Positions 35,229-44,104 of a stretch of DNA of 64,000 bases are shown here, one piece after another. The position numbers and the translations under genes were made by a program. Location of the stretch: contig DLRY01000028.1 in the NCBI GenBank assembly GCA_002500665.1, positions 1 through 64,000 on the forward strand. The letters run 5' to 3'. Source of the stretch: Opitutia bacterium UBA7876. GTDB lineage: Bacteria > Verrucomicrobiota > Verrucomicrobiia > Opitutales > Seribacteraceae. Each line of letters opens with the position of its first letter. The stretch's first letter is position 1. The notes under the pieces are model-generated. The model did not search any database. It saw only the letters and a program-made list of their open reading frames with translations, and had not been told where the DNA came from.

Positions 35229-36644
35229 ATGAGTGCGTCAACCCAGACTGAAACGGAAACTCCGGCCATCCTCAAGAAGGTTGACCCTGCCCCCTGGGAG
35301 GAACCACCCCTCGTCCTAAACAATAGAAGTTTCGGTTGGGTCACTGAAAAGATTTGCAACGTCGTGGAAAGTAAAACACCCGCTTGGTGGTGGTGGTGTT
35401 TCATAACCGCTTTGTTTGTCGCCAGCTTCACGGGTATGGGATTGGTTTATTTGGTTTCAACTGGTGTCGGGGTGTGGGGCAACAACAATCCCGTCAACTG
35501 GGGGTGGGCTATCGTCAACTTCGTTTTTTGGATCGGCATCGGACATGCCGGAACCCTCATCTCGGCTGTTTTGTGCCTGCTTAAACAAAAATGGAGAACA
35601 TCGATCAACCGGGCGTCAGAGGCCATGACGGTGTTCGCCGTTCTTTGCGCAGGAATCTTTCCCCTCTTTCACGTAGGCAGAGTCTGGTTCGCTTGGTGGC
35701 TTTTCCCTCTGCCCAACGCCAATGCGATTTGGCCTCAGTTCAGGAGCCCTCTTGAATGGGATGTCTTCGCAGTTTCGACTTATGCTACGGTTTCAATCCT
35801 ATTCTGGTATATGGGAATGATTCCCGACTTGGCTGTGATCCGAGACCGGGCCAAGCAAAGGTGGCGCAAAATTTTCTACGGCATCCTCTCCATGGGTTGG
35901 AGGCATGCCAACAATCATTGGCGCAACTTCGAGATGGCCTATCTCATTCTTGCCGGATTATCCACCCCGCTTGTCCTCTCAGTTCACACAATCGTTTCCT
36001 TCGACTTCGCCGTGGCCAACCTTCCCGGTTGGCATACTACCATCTTTCCACCGTACTTTGTTGCTGGCGCCATTTTCTCAGGATTCGGGATGGTGCTTAC
36101 CCTCCTTCTTCCTCTTCGGTCCGTCTTCGGACTGCACGACCTGATCACACAGAAGCACATAGACAATATGTGCAAAATCATCATCGCTACCGGCAGTCTG
36201 GTCGGCTACGCCTATTCGATGGAATTCTTCATTGCTTGGTATGGGGCCAACTCCTATGAGGGATTCGCCTTTATCAACCGGGCTTTTGGTAACTATTGGT
36301 GGTCCTACTGGATCATGATCTCCTGCAACGTGATCAGCCCCCAACTTTTCTGGTTCCGCAAAATCCGGGAAAACACGCCTTTGGTTTGGATCATATCGAT
36401 TTTCGTTAACATCGGAATGTGGTTCGAGAGGTTCGTCATCGCCAATACCACGCTGTCCAGAGACTTCCTTCCGTCCAGCTGGGGTTATTATTCCCCTTCT
36501 ATCGTGGATATTTTCACCTTTGCGGGGACCTTCGGATTCTTCTCGGTTCTATTTCTTCTTTTCCTTCGTTTCCTCCCACTCATGCCCATGGCCGAGGTAA
36601 AGATGGTTATGCCACAAGCCGACCCCCATGGAGGAAAGCATTAA
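35229..36644 (+). CDS. actC: Alternative complex III ActC (NrfD-like membrane subunit)
   Basis: The ATG at 35229 is used; a TTG three bases earlier is in frame. The 471-residue protein has about ten membrane segments of the NrfD/PsrC type. Typical ActC sequences include W-W-W-W-C-F-I, F-W-I-G-I-G-H-A-G-T, F-H-V-G-R-V-W-F-A-W-W and H-T-I-V-S-F-D-F-A. ActC forms a quinol-binding membrane base of the complex. It starts 3 bases after actB. Confidence 0.95.
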   Translation: MSASTQTETETPAILKKVDPAPWEEPPLVLNNRSFGWVTEKICNVVESKTPAWWWWCFITALFVASFTGMGLVYLVSTGVGVWGNNNPVNWGWAIVNFVFWIGIGHAGTLISAVLCLLKQKWRTSINRASEAMTVFAVLCAGIFPLFHVGRVWFAWWLFPLPNANAIWPQFRSPLEWDVFAVSTYATVSILFWYMGMIPDLAVIRDRAKQRWRKIFYGILSMGWRHANNHWRNFEMAYLILAGLSTPLVLSVHTIVSFDFAVANLPGWHTTIFPPYFVAGAIFSGFGMVLTLLLPLRSVFGLHDLITQKHIDNMCKIIIATGSLVGYAYSMEFFIAWYGANSYEGFAFINRAFGNYWWSYWIMISCNVISPQLFWFRKIRENTPLVWIISIFVNIGMWFERFVIANTTLSRDFLPSSWGYYSPSIVDIFTFAGTFGFFSVLFLLFLRFLPLMPMAEVKMVMPQADPHGGKH

Positions 36645-36655
36645 TCGCTCTCGTC

Positions 36656-37207
36656 ATGACTAAGGTTATGGACATCAAGTACGGGCTCTCAGCGACCTTC
36701 AACTCGGCAAAGGATCTCTTTGAGGCAGCCGGCAAGGTGAGGGAGGAAGGATTTACGAACTGGGAATGCTATACCCCGATGCCCGTTCACGGGCTGGATG
36801 GCCAGATGGGACTGCCTCGCTCCAAAGTTCCCTGTTTTACCCTTGCCGGAGGAATTACCGGTTTCTGCACCGGGATGCTTATTGTTTGGTACATGAATGC
36901 ATTCGACTACCCTTTGATCGTCGGAGGAAAACCTTACTTCAGTCCGATCTATCCCTTTCCCGTGTTTTATGAGCTGACCATCCTCTTTTCAGCTTTTGGC
37001 ACGCTCTTCGGGATGTTTTTCCTCAACGGGCTCCCCAGGCACAACCACCCCGTTATGGAGCATCCTAAATTCGGAAAATGCGGGGACGATAAATACTTCA
37101 TCGTCATCGAGGTCGAGGACCCAAAATTCGACGACGACGAAACACAGGAATTTCTCAAAGGAGTAGGAGGTAAATCCATAATCATGATTCGGGAACCGAT
37201 CGACTAG
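36656..37207 (+). CDS. actD: Alternative complex III ActD (DUF3341)
   Basis: The 183-residue protein has the DUF3341 fold: a cytoplasmic-type N-terminus (Y-G-L-S-A-T-F, W-E-C-Y-T-P-M-P-V-H-G), two membrane segments at about 60-80 and 100-125 (T-L-A-G-G-I-T-G-F, L-T-I-L-F-S-A-F-G-T) and a C-terminal V-I-E-V-E-D-P-K-F. The ATG at 36656 is preferred because an earlier in-frame start at 36419 would overlap actC by 226 bases. ActD is a small membrane subunit of the complex. It lies 11 bases after actC. Confidence 0.93.
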   Translation: MTKVMDIKYGLSATFNSAKDLFEAAGKVREEGFTNWECYTPMPVHGLDGQMGLPRSKVPCFTLAGGITGFCTGMLIVWYMNAFDYPLIVGGKPYFSPIYPFPVFYELTILFSAFGTLFGMFFLNGLPRHNHPVMEHPKFGKCGDDKYFIVIEVEDPKFDDDETQEFLKGVGGKSIIMIREPID

Positions 37208-37211
37208 CTGA

Positions 37212-37880
37212 ATGAGATACTTCGTTCCAGTATTTTTCGTCGTGGTGGCAACAGTCGTTTCCATCCTTGGTTTCCGAGGTAGCACTTCCAAGAATACCCC
37301 GATCGAGATTTTCCCAGACATGGACCGACAGGCTAAATACAAACCTCAGGTCGCTAATGATTTCTACGCTGACAACCGAGCCGACAGGCTTCCTGTGCAG
37401 GGTACCGCTCTGCGTGGTAATGGTCTTGAGCTAGACAATGTTTTCTCCCGCGAACCGAACTTCGGCAGTACGGCCTTCCGAACCGGCAAGACCGACGAGG
37501 GGGAATGGGTATCCATCATCCCAGATGAAACCGGCATAGACATGAGCCTCATGAGGCTTGGCCGTGAAGGTTACGACATACACTGCGCCGTGTGCCACGG
37601 CAAATACGGGAATGGACGCGGCGTAACCGCTCAGTTCGGCCTAGCCCCACGAAACCTTTCCGATCCATCCCAGTCCGGAACATATCTCGAGACAGCAGCC
37701 CCTTGGACTGATGGACAGATTTACCATGCTATCTCCTACGGATCAGCTTCCCAGATCATGCTCGGCCTTAAGGACAAGCTAAGCCCAAGAGAGAGATGGG
37801 CTATCGTTCTCTACCTCAGAGCACTGCAGGACTATGTTGGGACCGCGACCGCCTCAACCACGAAGGATAAGGACTCATGA
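37212..37880 (+). CDS. actE: Alternative complex III ActE (monoheme cytochrome c)
   Basis: The 222-residue protein is anchored by an N-terminal membrane segment (F-F-V-V-V-A-T-V-V-S-I). It has P-I-E-I-F-P-D-M-D-R-Q, the typical ActE opening, one heme site C-A-V-C-H-G-K-Y-G-N-G near residue 119, and a later Q-I-M-L-G candidate Met ligand near 179. ActE carries electrons out of the complex. Its stop overlaps the actF start (ATGA). Confidence 0.93.
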   Translation: MRYFVPVFFVVVATVVSILGFRGSTSKNTPIEIFPDMDRQAKYKPQVANDFYADNRADRLPVQGTALRGNGLELDNVFSREPNFGSTAFRTGKTDEGEWVSIIPDETGIDMSLMRLGREGYDIHCAVCHGKYGNGRGVTAQFGLAPRNLSDPSQSGTYLETAAPWTDGQIYHAISYGSASQIMLGLKDKLSPRERWAIVLYLRALQDYVGTATASTTKDKDS

Positions 37881-39181
37881 GCGCACAAGATTCAAGCACT
37901 TCGGACGACAATTTCGACCTTTCGACCAAGTTGCTTGGCGGAGCCATCCTCGGCTTAGGTACAGGTTTGGCCGGCTTGTTTTTTGGTTTGAAATCGGATG
38001 ACAAGTCTCCTTTTCTGGGCTGGCTATTGGGCTCGGCTTTCTGGCTTAGCGTGGCCATCGGCATGCTCATGCTGATCATGATCTTTCGCGTATTCAATTC
38101 CGAGTGGACTCCAATTGTAAGAAGACAGCTCGAGCATGGTATGGCTGCGTTTCCCTGGTTGGCCCTCTGTTTCGCCCCACTCGTTGCCATCGCTGTTTTC
38201 GGCGGGGAAAATTCGGGGATTCTCTGGTCATGGGTCAACCCTGAAACCAGTACCATCGAGGTCACCAAGGAAATCAAAGTCGAAGAAGACGTCCTCCATC
38301 AGAAGAAAGCAAGCTACCTCAACCTTTGGTTTTTTGTAGTCCGCATGATTGTCTATTTCGGAATTTTTTGCGGCTTGGGTCACTGGATGCGTAAAGTTTC
38401 CTTCTCCCAAGACCGCGACGGGGATCCGAAGTGGACGCACTTGGGAATGAAACTTTCCGCTGCAGGTATTCCCGCAGCAGCTTTAGCTCTGACTTTCGGA
38501 GCTTTCGATATGTTCATGAGCCTCGAGTATCAGTGGTTTTCGACCATGTACGGCGTATGGTTCTTCGCCGGTTCCATCCGGGCGGCCCTTGCCGTAACCA
38601 TCATCTGTTGCCTCTACCTCTCGACAAGCGGTTCCTTGAAAGGGCTCTACAAGCAGGCTCACCAATATGACCTCGCCTGTCTTTCGCTAGCCTTTACCGT
38701 ATTCTGGGCTTACATAAGCTTTTCCCAGTATTTCCTTATTTACAGTGCCAACATTCCCGAAGAGACCTTCTGGTACACCATCCGCGAAATCGATCCCAAC
38801 ACGGGGGAGCGTTCTGGCTGGTTTTGGGTCAGCATGGGCCTCATTTTCGGGCACTTTTTCTTTCCTTTCCTCTACCTCCTTTTTTACCGTAACAAGATCG
38901 TTGGCCCACGCCTTTTGTTTATTGTTTGCTGGATTTTGGTCTTCCATCTGCTTGACCTCTACTGGAATATCATCCCTGGACGCGAGATAGTCCCCGGTCT
39001 TATCGTAGGTTTTGAGGCCCGCCCGGTTTTAGGCAGTCATCTGCTTTGGGGATTGGCTTCTCTCGTCGGGGTGGGTTGCCTCTGCGTCTGGTCCGTTCTC
39101 AGGAGCTTTCAATCCGCCGATGCAGACGATATTCCCGTCCGCGATCCTCGAATACTGGAATCACTTCATCATCATGAGTGA
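37877..39181 (+). CDS. actF: Alternative complex III ActF (quinone-binding membrane subunit 2)
   Basis: The 434-residue protein has about ten membrane segments. ActF-type signatures are F-N-S-E-W-T-P-I-V-R-R-Q, L-S-A-A-G-I-P-A-A and A-Y-I-S-F-S-Q-Y-F-L-I-Y. It is homologous to ActC-like NrfD subunits but of the shorter group. It is translationally coupled to actE and overlaps the next small gene by 8 bases. It completes ActA-F; no ActG-type or Sco-type gene follows. Confidence 0.93.
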   Translation: MSAQDSSTSDDNFDLSTKLLGGAILGLGTGLAGLFFGLKSDDKSPFLGWLLGSAFWLSVAIGMLMLIMIFRVFNSEWTPIVRRQLEHGMAAFPWLALCFAPLVAIAVFGGENSGILWSWVNPETSTIEVTKEIKVEEDVLHQKKASYLNLWFFVVRMIVYFGIFCGLGHWMRKVSFSQDRDGDPKWTHLGMKLSAAGIPAAALALTFGAFDMFMSLEYQWFSTMYGVWFFAGSIRAALAVTIICCLYLSTSGSLKGLYKQAHQYDLACLSLAFTVFWAYISFSQYFLIYSANIPEETFWYTIREIDPNTGERSGWFWVSMGLIFGHFFFPFLYLLFYRNKIVGPRLLFIVCWILVFHLLDLYWNIIPGREIVPGLIVGFEARPVLGSHLLWGLASLVGVGCLCVWSVLRSFQSADADDIPVRDPRILESLHHHE

Positions 39182-39485
39182 CCCCAAGCTCCAGCGAGCA
39201 GACGGATGCGGGATCCTTATGACCCTCATTGTCGCGGCCATACTCATTTCCGCCTTCTATTTCTTCCAAAAGGCCTTCGAACCTGATTTACCCGAGGACA
39301 TCTCGATCGATATCAACGACCAGAGACTTAAAAAAATAAAGGTCTACCAAGGAGAAGACGATAAGTTCTCTTCAAGAATCGACTTTTTTCATTCCGAACG
39401 AAATTCTTCTATTGATTCAGCCATGCAGGGCGTCGTCGAGCGCTATAAAGCTGCTTCCCAAATCCATTCCTCCAACCAGAAGTGA
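39174..39485 (+). CDS. Small single-pass membrane protein between actF and the CcoN-like gene
   Basis: The 103-residue protein starts at the ATG overlapping the actF stop. It has one membrane segment at about 15-33 (I-L-M-T-L-I-V-A-A-I-L-I). A charged C-terminal tail of about 70 residues (D-I-S-I-D-I-N-D-Q-R-L-K-K) shows no cysteine and no known motif. Its stop overlaps the CcoN-like start (GTGA), so it is fully embedded in the operon. It may be an accessory or assembly subunit; no homologue is known to me. Confidence 0.8.
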   Translation: MSDPKLQRADGCGILMTLIVAAILISAFYFFQKAFEPDLPEDISIDINDQRLKKIKVYQGEDDKFSSRIDFFHSERNSSIDSAMQGVVERYKAASQIHSSNQK

Positions 39486-40891
39486 AAGAATCACCCGAAC
39501 AAGTCATCGATCGGTCCGCCAAGCTGGTAGTCTCCTTTTTCGTGGCCTCAGCGGGACTCTGGCTCCTAGCGGCCGCCCTGCTCGCCTACATTGTTGCGGC
39601 CAAACTTACGGATCCCTTCTTTCTCTCAGGAATAGAATATTTGACCTACGGCAAGGTCAAGATTGCCCAAGCTAATGCCTTCGTCTACGGATGGGGTGGA
39701 AATTCCATTTTCGCCGCCACCCTCTGGATTATTGCTCGCCTCTCTCAGGCCGAGGTGCGGGGACGAATATTCCTTCTTTTCGCAGGAACCCTCTGGAACC
39801 TTGGTATCACGGCCGGACTGCTTGGAATCCTCGATGGAAAGATGAATGCCCACGAGTTACTCGAGATGCCAACCGAAGTCTGGCCGGTTCTCTTCATCGG
39901 CTACTCCATCATAGCCTTTCTAGCCTTGGTTATTCACCGTTCCCGTGAGCATTCGAGCACCATTGCCCCTCAATGGTTCATCCTTTCCTCCCTCCTCTGG
40001 TTTCCCGCTCTTTTCCTGATCGCCTGGAACGGCCTGGAACTCAACCCTGCTCGCGGGACACTCCAAACAGTCCTTTCCATGTGGTTTGGTCAGAGCCTCA
40101 TCTGGCTTTGGCTTACCCCTATGGCCTTGGGAGCCGCCTATTACGTGATTCCAGCCATCATGGGCATTGTAATAGACAAATACTACCTCGCCATATTCGG
40201 GTTCTGGTGCATTGCCGCCTTGGCCCCTTGGTCTGTCCTCAATCACCTAGTGGGGGGACCCGTACCCATGTGGATTCCAGCTGTCGGTACGGTCATGAGC
40301 ATTGCCATGATCTTCCCTATAGCGGTCGCCTCAACCAATTTTCACGCCACCGCATTCAAGGATGTCGGTAAGGTCTGGAACAGCCTGCCCTTGCGATTCG
40401 TCATCTTCGGGACTCTCTCATACACTCTATCCAGCTACATTGGGGTCATCTTCTCCCTTCCGGCAGTAGCTAAACTGACCCAGTTCTCCATCATCAACGA
40501 ATTTCACTTCAACCAGCGCGTTTACGGGTTCTTCAGTATGATCATATTTGGCGTCGTGTATCACATGCTTCCTAAGATCACTGGGCGTGAAATCGGCACA
40601 GGGTCCAAGACTTTCCATTTCTGGACTTCAGCCGCAGGCGTAATGATGCTCTTGTTGGCTTACCTCATCGGAGGACTGACCCATGGCGTGCTTGCCCAGC
40701 AGCCCTCCCTCGACTGGGCATCTTCAGTTATTTCATCGGTTCAGCCCTACTTCCTGATTACCAAGATCGCCTTCGTCATACTCGGCTTCTCGCAGCTTGT
40801 ATTCGTGATCAACGTATGGAAAGTCATTTTTCCGAATCCCTTGGCCTATATCCTTGATGGCTCACCCGAAAGAAAGGAGAAATCCGCCTGA
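39482..40891 (+). CDS. CcoN-like protein lacking heme and CuB ligands
   Basis: The 469-residue protein has about 12 membrane segments and aligns with CcoN from end to end (F-G-Q-S-L-I-W, V-V-Y-H-M-L-P-K-x-x-G-R-E). At the ligand positions of P. stutzeri CcoN, His60 is Gln63 and His347 is Asn344 (both low-spin heme). His207 is Gln204 and His257 is Asn254 (CuB). Tyr251 (cross-link) is Ala248. Only His255 and His342 remain, equivalent to His258 and His345. It therefore cannot work as an oxygen-reducing subunit in the usual way and may be structural. The start is GTG, coupled to the previous gene; it overlaps the next by 1 base. Confidence 0.85.
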   Translation: MKESPEQVIDRSAKLVVSFFVASAGLWLLAAALLAYIVAAKLTDPFFLSGIEYLTYGKVKIAQANAFVYGWGGNSIFAATLWIIARLSQAEVRGRIFLLFAGTLWNLGITAGLLGILDGKMNAHELLEMPTEVWPVLFIGYSIIAFLALVIHRSREHSSTIAPQWFILSSLLWFPALFLIAWNGLELNPARGTLQTVLSMWFGQSLIWLWLTPMALGAAYYVIPAIMGIVIDKYYLAIFGFWCIAALAPWSVLNHLVGGPVPMWIPAVGTVMSIAMIFPIAVASTNFHATAFKDVGKVWNSLPLRFVIFGTLSYTLSSYIGVIFSLPAVAKLTQFSIINEFHFNQRVYGFFSMIIFGVVYHMLPKITGREIGTGSKTFHFWTSAAGVMMLLLAYLIGGLTHGVLAQQPSLDWASSVISSVQPYFLITKIAFVILGFSQLVFVINVWKVIFPNPLAYILDGSPERKEKSA

Positions 40892-42030
40892 TGGACAACA
40901 TCTTCAAGTTCGCGGCCGGAATTTTCACCACCTTGGGTTTCGCATGGCTTGCTTTCGTGGTTGGGGCCAAAATGCAATATGGCGCCCTTTCTCCGGAAGC
41001 CGAGATGCTGGAGGATGATGGCTCCCGCCCTGTAGATGCAGAACTTTACCCGAAGGCTCTTTCCGGCTTGGCCCAACAAGGAGGGGAAGACTACCAAGCT
41101 TTGGGTTGCATGACCTGCCACACCCAACAGGTGCGCTTGGTCGAGGCCGGCTTCGACGTTGAGAGGGGATGGGGCAAGCGCCCTTCAGTTCCTCGCGATT
41201 ACGTTATGCAAAAAAACGTCCTGCTCGGCAATACCCGGGTTGGCCCAGATCTAGCCAACTTGGGAATGAGGGAATATTCCGACGAGTGGCTTCATCGGCA
41301 CTTGTTCGAACCTCAGGCGCTCGTACCCGATTCCCTTTGCCCGCCCAGTCCCTTTCTCTATGTTGTCTCCGAGGAAGAGAAAGATGGAAGTATAGAGATA
41401 CCCGCCACCGATGAGGAAGTTTCTCGCTTCGTAAGACCTTCGTTTAGGGCTCGAGGGATCGTGTCCTACCTGCAGTCTCTTCAGCAAGATTATGAGCTTC
41501 CAGAGATGTCCTTCATCGAAGTTGAGAATGAAGTCGAAGAACTCGTCGTAGATAAGCCTGCAGACGGTAACGCTTCCTCCGCAGGGGTTCCCGACTGGTT
41601 GGCCAGGCAAATCAGCTCGGGCAAGGAAATCTACATGAAGGCGGCGCCAGGCGGTGGGCTCTGTTTTTCTTGCCACCAACCTACAGGGCTCGGCTTGCCC
41701 GGACAGTTCCCGCCCCTTGCTGGTTCCGACTGGGTATTGGGAGACAAGGAGCGTTTGATCAAGATTTCGATCAACGGCTTGATGGGCGAAATCGAGGTCA
41801 ATGGCGTCAAGTACAACAACGTAATGGCTCCGCCCGGCATTCCCCCCGGTAGCCTGACCGACTCGCAAATCGCCGACGTCCTCACCTACATTCGAAATGA
41901 GTGGGGCAATTCCGCCTCCGCCGTATCCGCATCAGAGGTTGCCGTCGTACGGGCCGCCACCAAAGATCGGGCCGCCATGCAGATGTGGACGGCGGCCGAA
42001 TTGTCATCCAGTTCCCAGCCAGCGCCATGA
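40891..42030 (+). CDS. CcoO-like cytochrome c fused to a second cytochrome c domain
   Basis: The 379-residue protein has an N-terminal membrane anchor (about 8-28) and two heme sites. Domain 1 (about 40-200) is CcoO-like: C73-M-T-C-H77-T-Q-Q-V-R and R-V-G-P-D-L-A-N-L-G. At the place where CcoO has the M-P-x-Y ligand it reads S-L-C150-P-P-S-P, so Cys replaces the Met. Domain 2 (about 235-345) is a class I cytochrome c with C258-F-S-C-H262 and a Met in Y-N-N-V-M312-A-P-P-G. Domain 2 is closely similar to the following gene (P-G-Q-F-P-P-L-x-G-S), so it looks like a duplicated unit. Confidence 0.9.
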   Translation: MDNIFKFAAGIFTTLGFAWLAFVVGAKMQYGALSPEAEMLEDDGSRPVDAELYPKALSGLAQQGGEDYQALGCMTCHTQQVRLVEAGFDVERGWGKRPSVPRDYVMQKNVLLGNTRVGPDLANLGMREYSDEWLHRHLFEPQALVPDSLCPPSPFLYVVSEEEKDGSIEIPATDEEVSRFVRPSFRARGIVSYLQSLQQDYELPEMSFIEVENEVEELVVDKPADGNASSAGVPDWLARQISSGKEIYMKAAPGGGLCFSCHQPTGLGLPGQFPPLAGSDWVLGDKERLIKISINGLMGEIEVNGVKYNNVMAPPGIPPGSLTDSQIADVLTYIRNEWGNSASAVSASEVAVVRAATKDRAAMQMWTAAELSSSSQPAP

Positions 42031-42692
42031 CGGATAAGAAGAAAAGAACGGATTCCAGCATGACCGATCAGGAACTGGTGGAGGCTCATGCCAGTCTCAA
42101 CCGAGAAAAGCACCCGCCGACGGTGGGATTTCTCTATGCTCCGCTTATCTTCGTATTCGTATTCGGCTGTCTTATCTTCGTTTGCTCCATCCAGTTGGCC
42201 CATACCACTAACAACTTTCAACTTCATCCGCCAAGGGAAGTAGTCGAACTTTCGCCCGAAGAAAAAGAGGCTCTGCGTATCGAGCGCAAAGTCGAGTCCG
42301 GCAAGAAGGTTTTTGCAGCCCGATGTGCCTCATGCCATCAAGACAACGGACAGGGCATACCCGGTCAATTTCCTCCGCTGGACGGTTCCAAGTGGGTCAC
42401 CTCCGATCCCGGCTTGATCTCAAATATCATTATCATGGGTCTCAAAGGGGAAATCGAAGTAAAGGGAGTGACTTACGGAACAAACCCCGCCCAGAATATG
42501 GTTGCCGTTCCCATTAACAATCGGGAAATCGCAAACGTAGTCACCTACGTTCGCCAAGCTTGGAGCAACGAGGCTACGGAAGTCTTGGAGGAGGAGGTCT
42601 CTGCCTTCAGGGCTGAATCCTCCGAACAATCTGAGCAGTGGACGGGCGAGCAGCTACGCGAAATGTACCCTTCGGCCTTCTCCACGGAGTAG
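42027..42692 (+). CDS. Membrane-anchored monoheme cytochrome c
   Basis: The ATG at 42027 overlaps the preceding stop (ATGA), giving 221 residues. It has an anchor at about 38-56 and heme site C100-A-S-C-H104. A candidate Met ligand is Met158 in Q-N-M-V-A-V, followed by an acidic C-terminal tail. The heme domain is about the same as domain 2 of the preceding gene. With only one heme and one anchor it is the functional place-holder for CcoP, but it is not a standard diheme CcoP. It is the last gene of the respiratory operon; 69 bases follow before the next gene. Confidence 0.9.
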   Translation: MTDKKKRTDSSMTDQELVEAHASLNREKHPPTVGFLYAPLIFVFVFGCLIFVCSIQLAHTTNNFQLHPPREVVELSPEEKEALRIERKVESGKKVFAARCASCHQDNGQGIPGQFPPLDGSKWVTSDPGLISNIIIMGLKGEIEVKGVTYGTNPAQNMVAVPINNREIANVVTYVRQAWSNEATEVLEEEVSAFRAESSEQSEQWTGEQLREMYPSAFSTE

Positions 42693-42761
42693 CCGTCCTC
42701 TCGCGACACCCCGGTTGATTCGGGTTGAGTAATCCCCGAGCAGCCCTCACAATTTAGCTCC

Positions 42762-44093
42762 TTGAAAGATTTCCCCACAGTCTGTTTGTGCCTTTTCTTC
42801 CTTGGGGGCAAAGCTTTTCACTCCTTGAACGGAGAAGGACAGGGCTCCCCTTACCCACACAAACCCGAGGCCTTTTTTCCCGAACTCGCCCCAGTACTGT
42901 CCGATCTGGACGAGAAAGCCCCCTATTTGCTCGAGCAAAGGGAACTAGTCCGGCAAGCCGGCTCGCAGAGAATGATTGCGGACAGCTCAAAAGGGTTCAA
43001 GTTTGGGGTTAACACCCAAGTCCAATCCATTCATGAGGACAGGCCCTCACAGGATTTCCATCACCGTTACCGCACCCTCAGCTCGGTTTATCTGACCAAA
43101 CCGCTCTTCCACTGGGGAGCGCTTGATGCAGCCAGCAAGGTCGCGGAACTCTCCGAGAAAAGCTCAAAACTCAGACACTCATCTCTGCTGCGTTCCTACC
43201 GGACGAAGGTCCGAAGCGACTACCTAGACATGATCATCCTCCGCTACGAGGGCGAATTGGCGGAGGTCAGCTACGGTCTCGCACTAGAAAACGAGCGGGA
43301 CCTCGTCAGGCGACAGGATCTCGGCCACGTTTCCGACCTTACCGTCTACGAAGGCACACTTGCCCGCCTCAAGCAATCGATCAAGCTTTCGGAACTCCGT
43401 CGCGAGGTCTATCATCAATCCCGCGTCTTTCTAATGGAAACGGGTTACTCAACTAAGCTTACCTTCGCCAAGACCTTAGCCTTCACCAATTTCTGCGAAA
43501 ATCATCCCTTCTCAAGTTCGTTGCCGGTCCTCGTATCCCAACTCAGCTCGCCCGAAGTGGAAAACCTGCGCAACGAGATTGAGGTGGAAACAAACAAAAT
43601 CAAGATCGCCGAGGCAGATCTCAAACCCAAACTCAACCTCATCGGGTCTGTCTACCAAGACCAAGTGGCTCTCGCAAGCAACCGCGACACCCTAACCCGT
43701 AACAACCTTGTGGTGGGGGTGGAGGCGAAATGGAACTTCTGGGACTCCTCCCTCAGCCGTGGCAAAAAGGAAGCCGCCCGCTCCCGCAAGAGGATGAACG
43801 AGCTCAGCCTGCAACGAAGTTCGGCCCGCCTTCGCCTTGCGATTGAGGATTTACGCAACCAGATGGTCGGCTTGGAGGGAGAAATCAACGCCAACCGCCA
43901 ACTCGTAAAGGTAGCAGGCAACCGCTATGACAAAAGCCTGATCGAGTTCCGCCAAAACCGCATCACGCCCACCCTTCACTTCGAGTCTAGGCTCACCCTC
44001 GACGAGTCCAAGCTCGACCTCGCAAAGTCTGTTAGCCGCTACCTCAAGCTCCGCGACCTTTACGACGAGCGCACCACCTTCACCCGCAACTGA
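42762..44093 (+). CDS. TolC-like outer-membrane efflux protein
   Basis: The 443-residue protein has a signal peptide (V-C-L-C-L-F-F-L-G-G) and long alpha-helical segments with alternating charge, typical of OEP-family coiled barrels. Examples are S-D-Y-L-D-M-I-I-L, N-E-R-D-L-V-R-R-Q-D-L-G-H-V-S and N-N-L-V-V-G-V-E-A-K-W-N-F-W-D-S-S in the second repeat. It is the first gene of a four-gene exporter. The start is TTG, 69 bases after the cytochrome gene. Confidence 0.85.
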   Translation: MKDFPTVCLCLFFLGGKAFHSLNGEGQGSPYPHKPEAFFPELAPVLSDLDEKAPYLLEQRELVRQAGSQRMIADSSKGFKFGVNTQVQSIHEDRPSQDFHHRYRTLSSVYLTKPLFHWGALDAASKVAELSEKSSKLRHSSLLRSYRTKVRSDYLDMIILRYEGELAEVSYGLALENERDLVRRQDLGHVSDLTVYEGTLARLKQSIKLSELRREVYHQSRVFLMETGYSTKLTFAKTLAFTNFCENHPFSSSLPVLVSQLSSPEVENLRNEIEVETNKIKIAEADLKPKLNLIGSVYQDQVALASNRDTLTRNNLVVGVEAKWNFWDSSLSRGKKEAARSRKRMNELSLQRSSARLRLAIEDLRNQMVGLEGEINANRQLVKVAGNRYDKSLIEFRQNRITPTLHFESRLTLDESKLDLAKSVSRYLKLRDLYDERTTFTRN

Positions 44094-44104
44094 ACCAAGG
44101 GGGC

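Noticed and set aside
36419..36655. Upstream extension of actD
   Set aside because: It would overlap actC by 226 bases and has no conserved sequence. The ATG at 36656 gives the DUF3341 N-terminus.
39482..40891. Functional cbb3 oxidase catalytic subunit
   Set aside because: Similarity is end to end, but both low-spin heme ligands, two of three CuB ligands and the cross-link Tyr are replaced, so I do not call it an oxidase.
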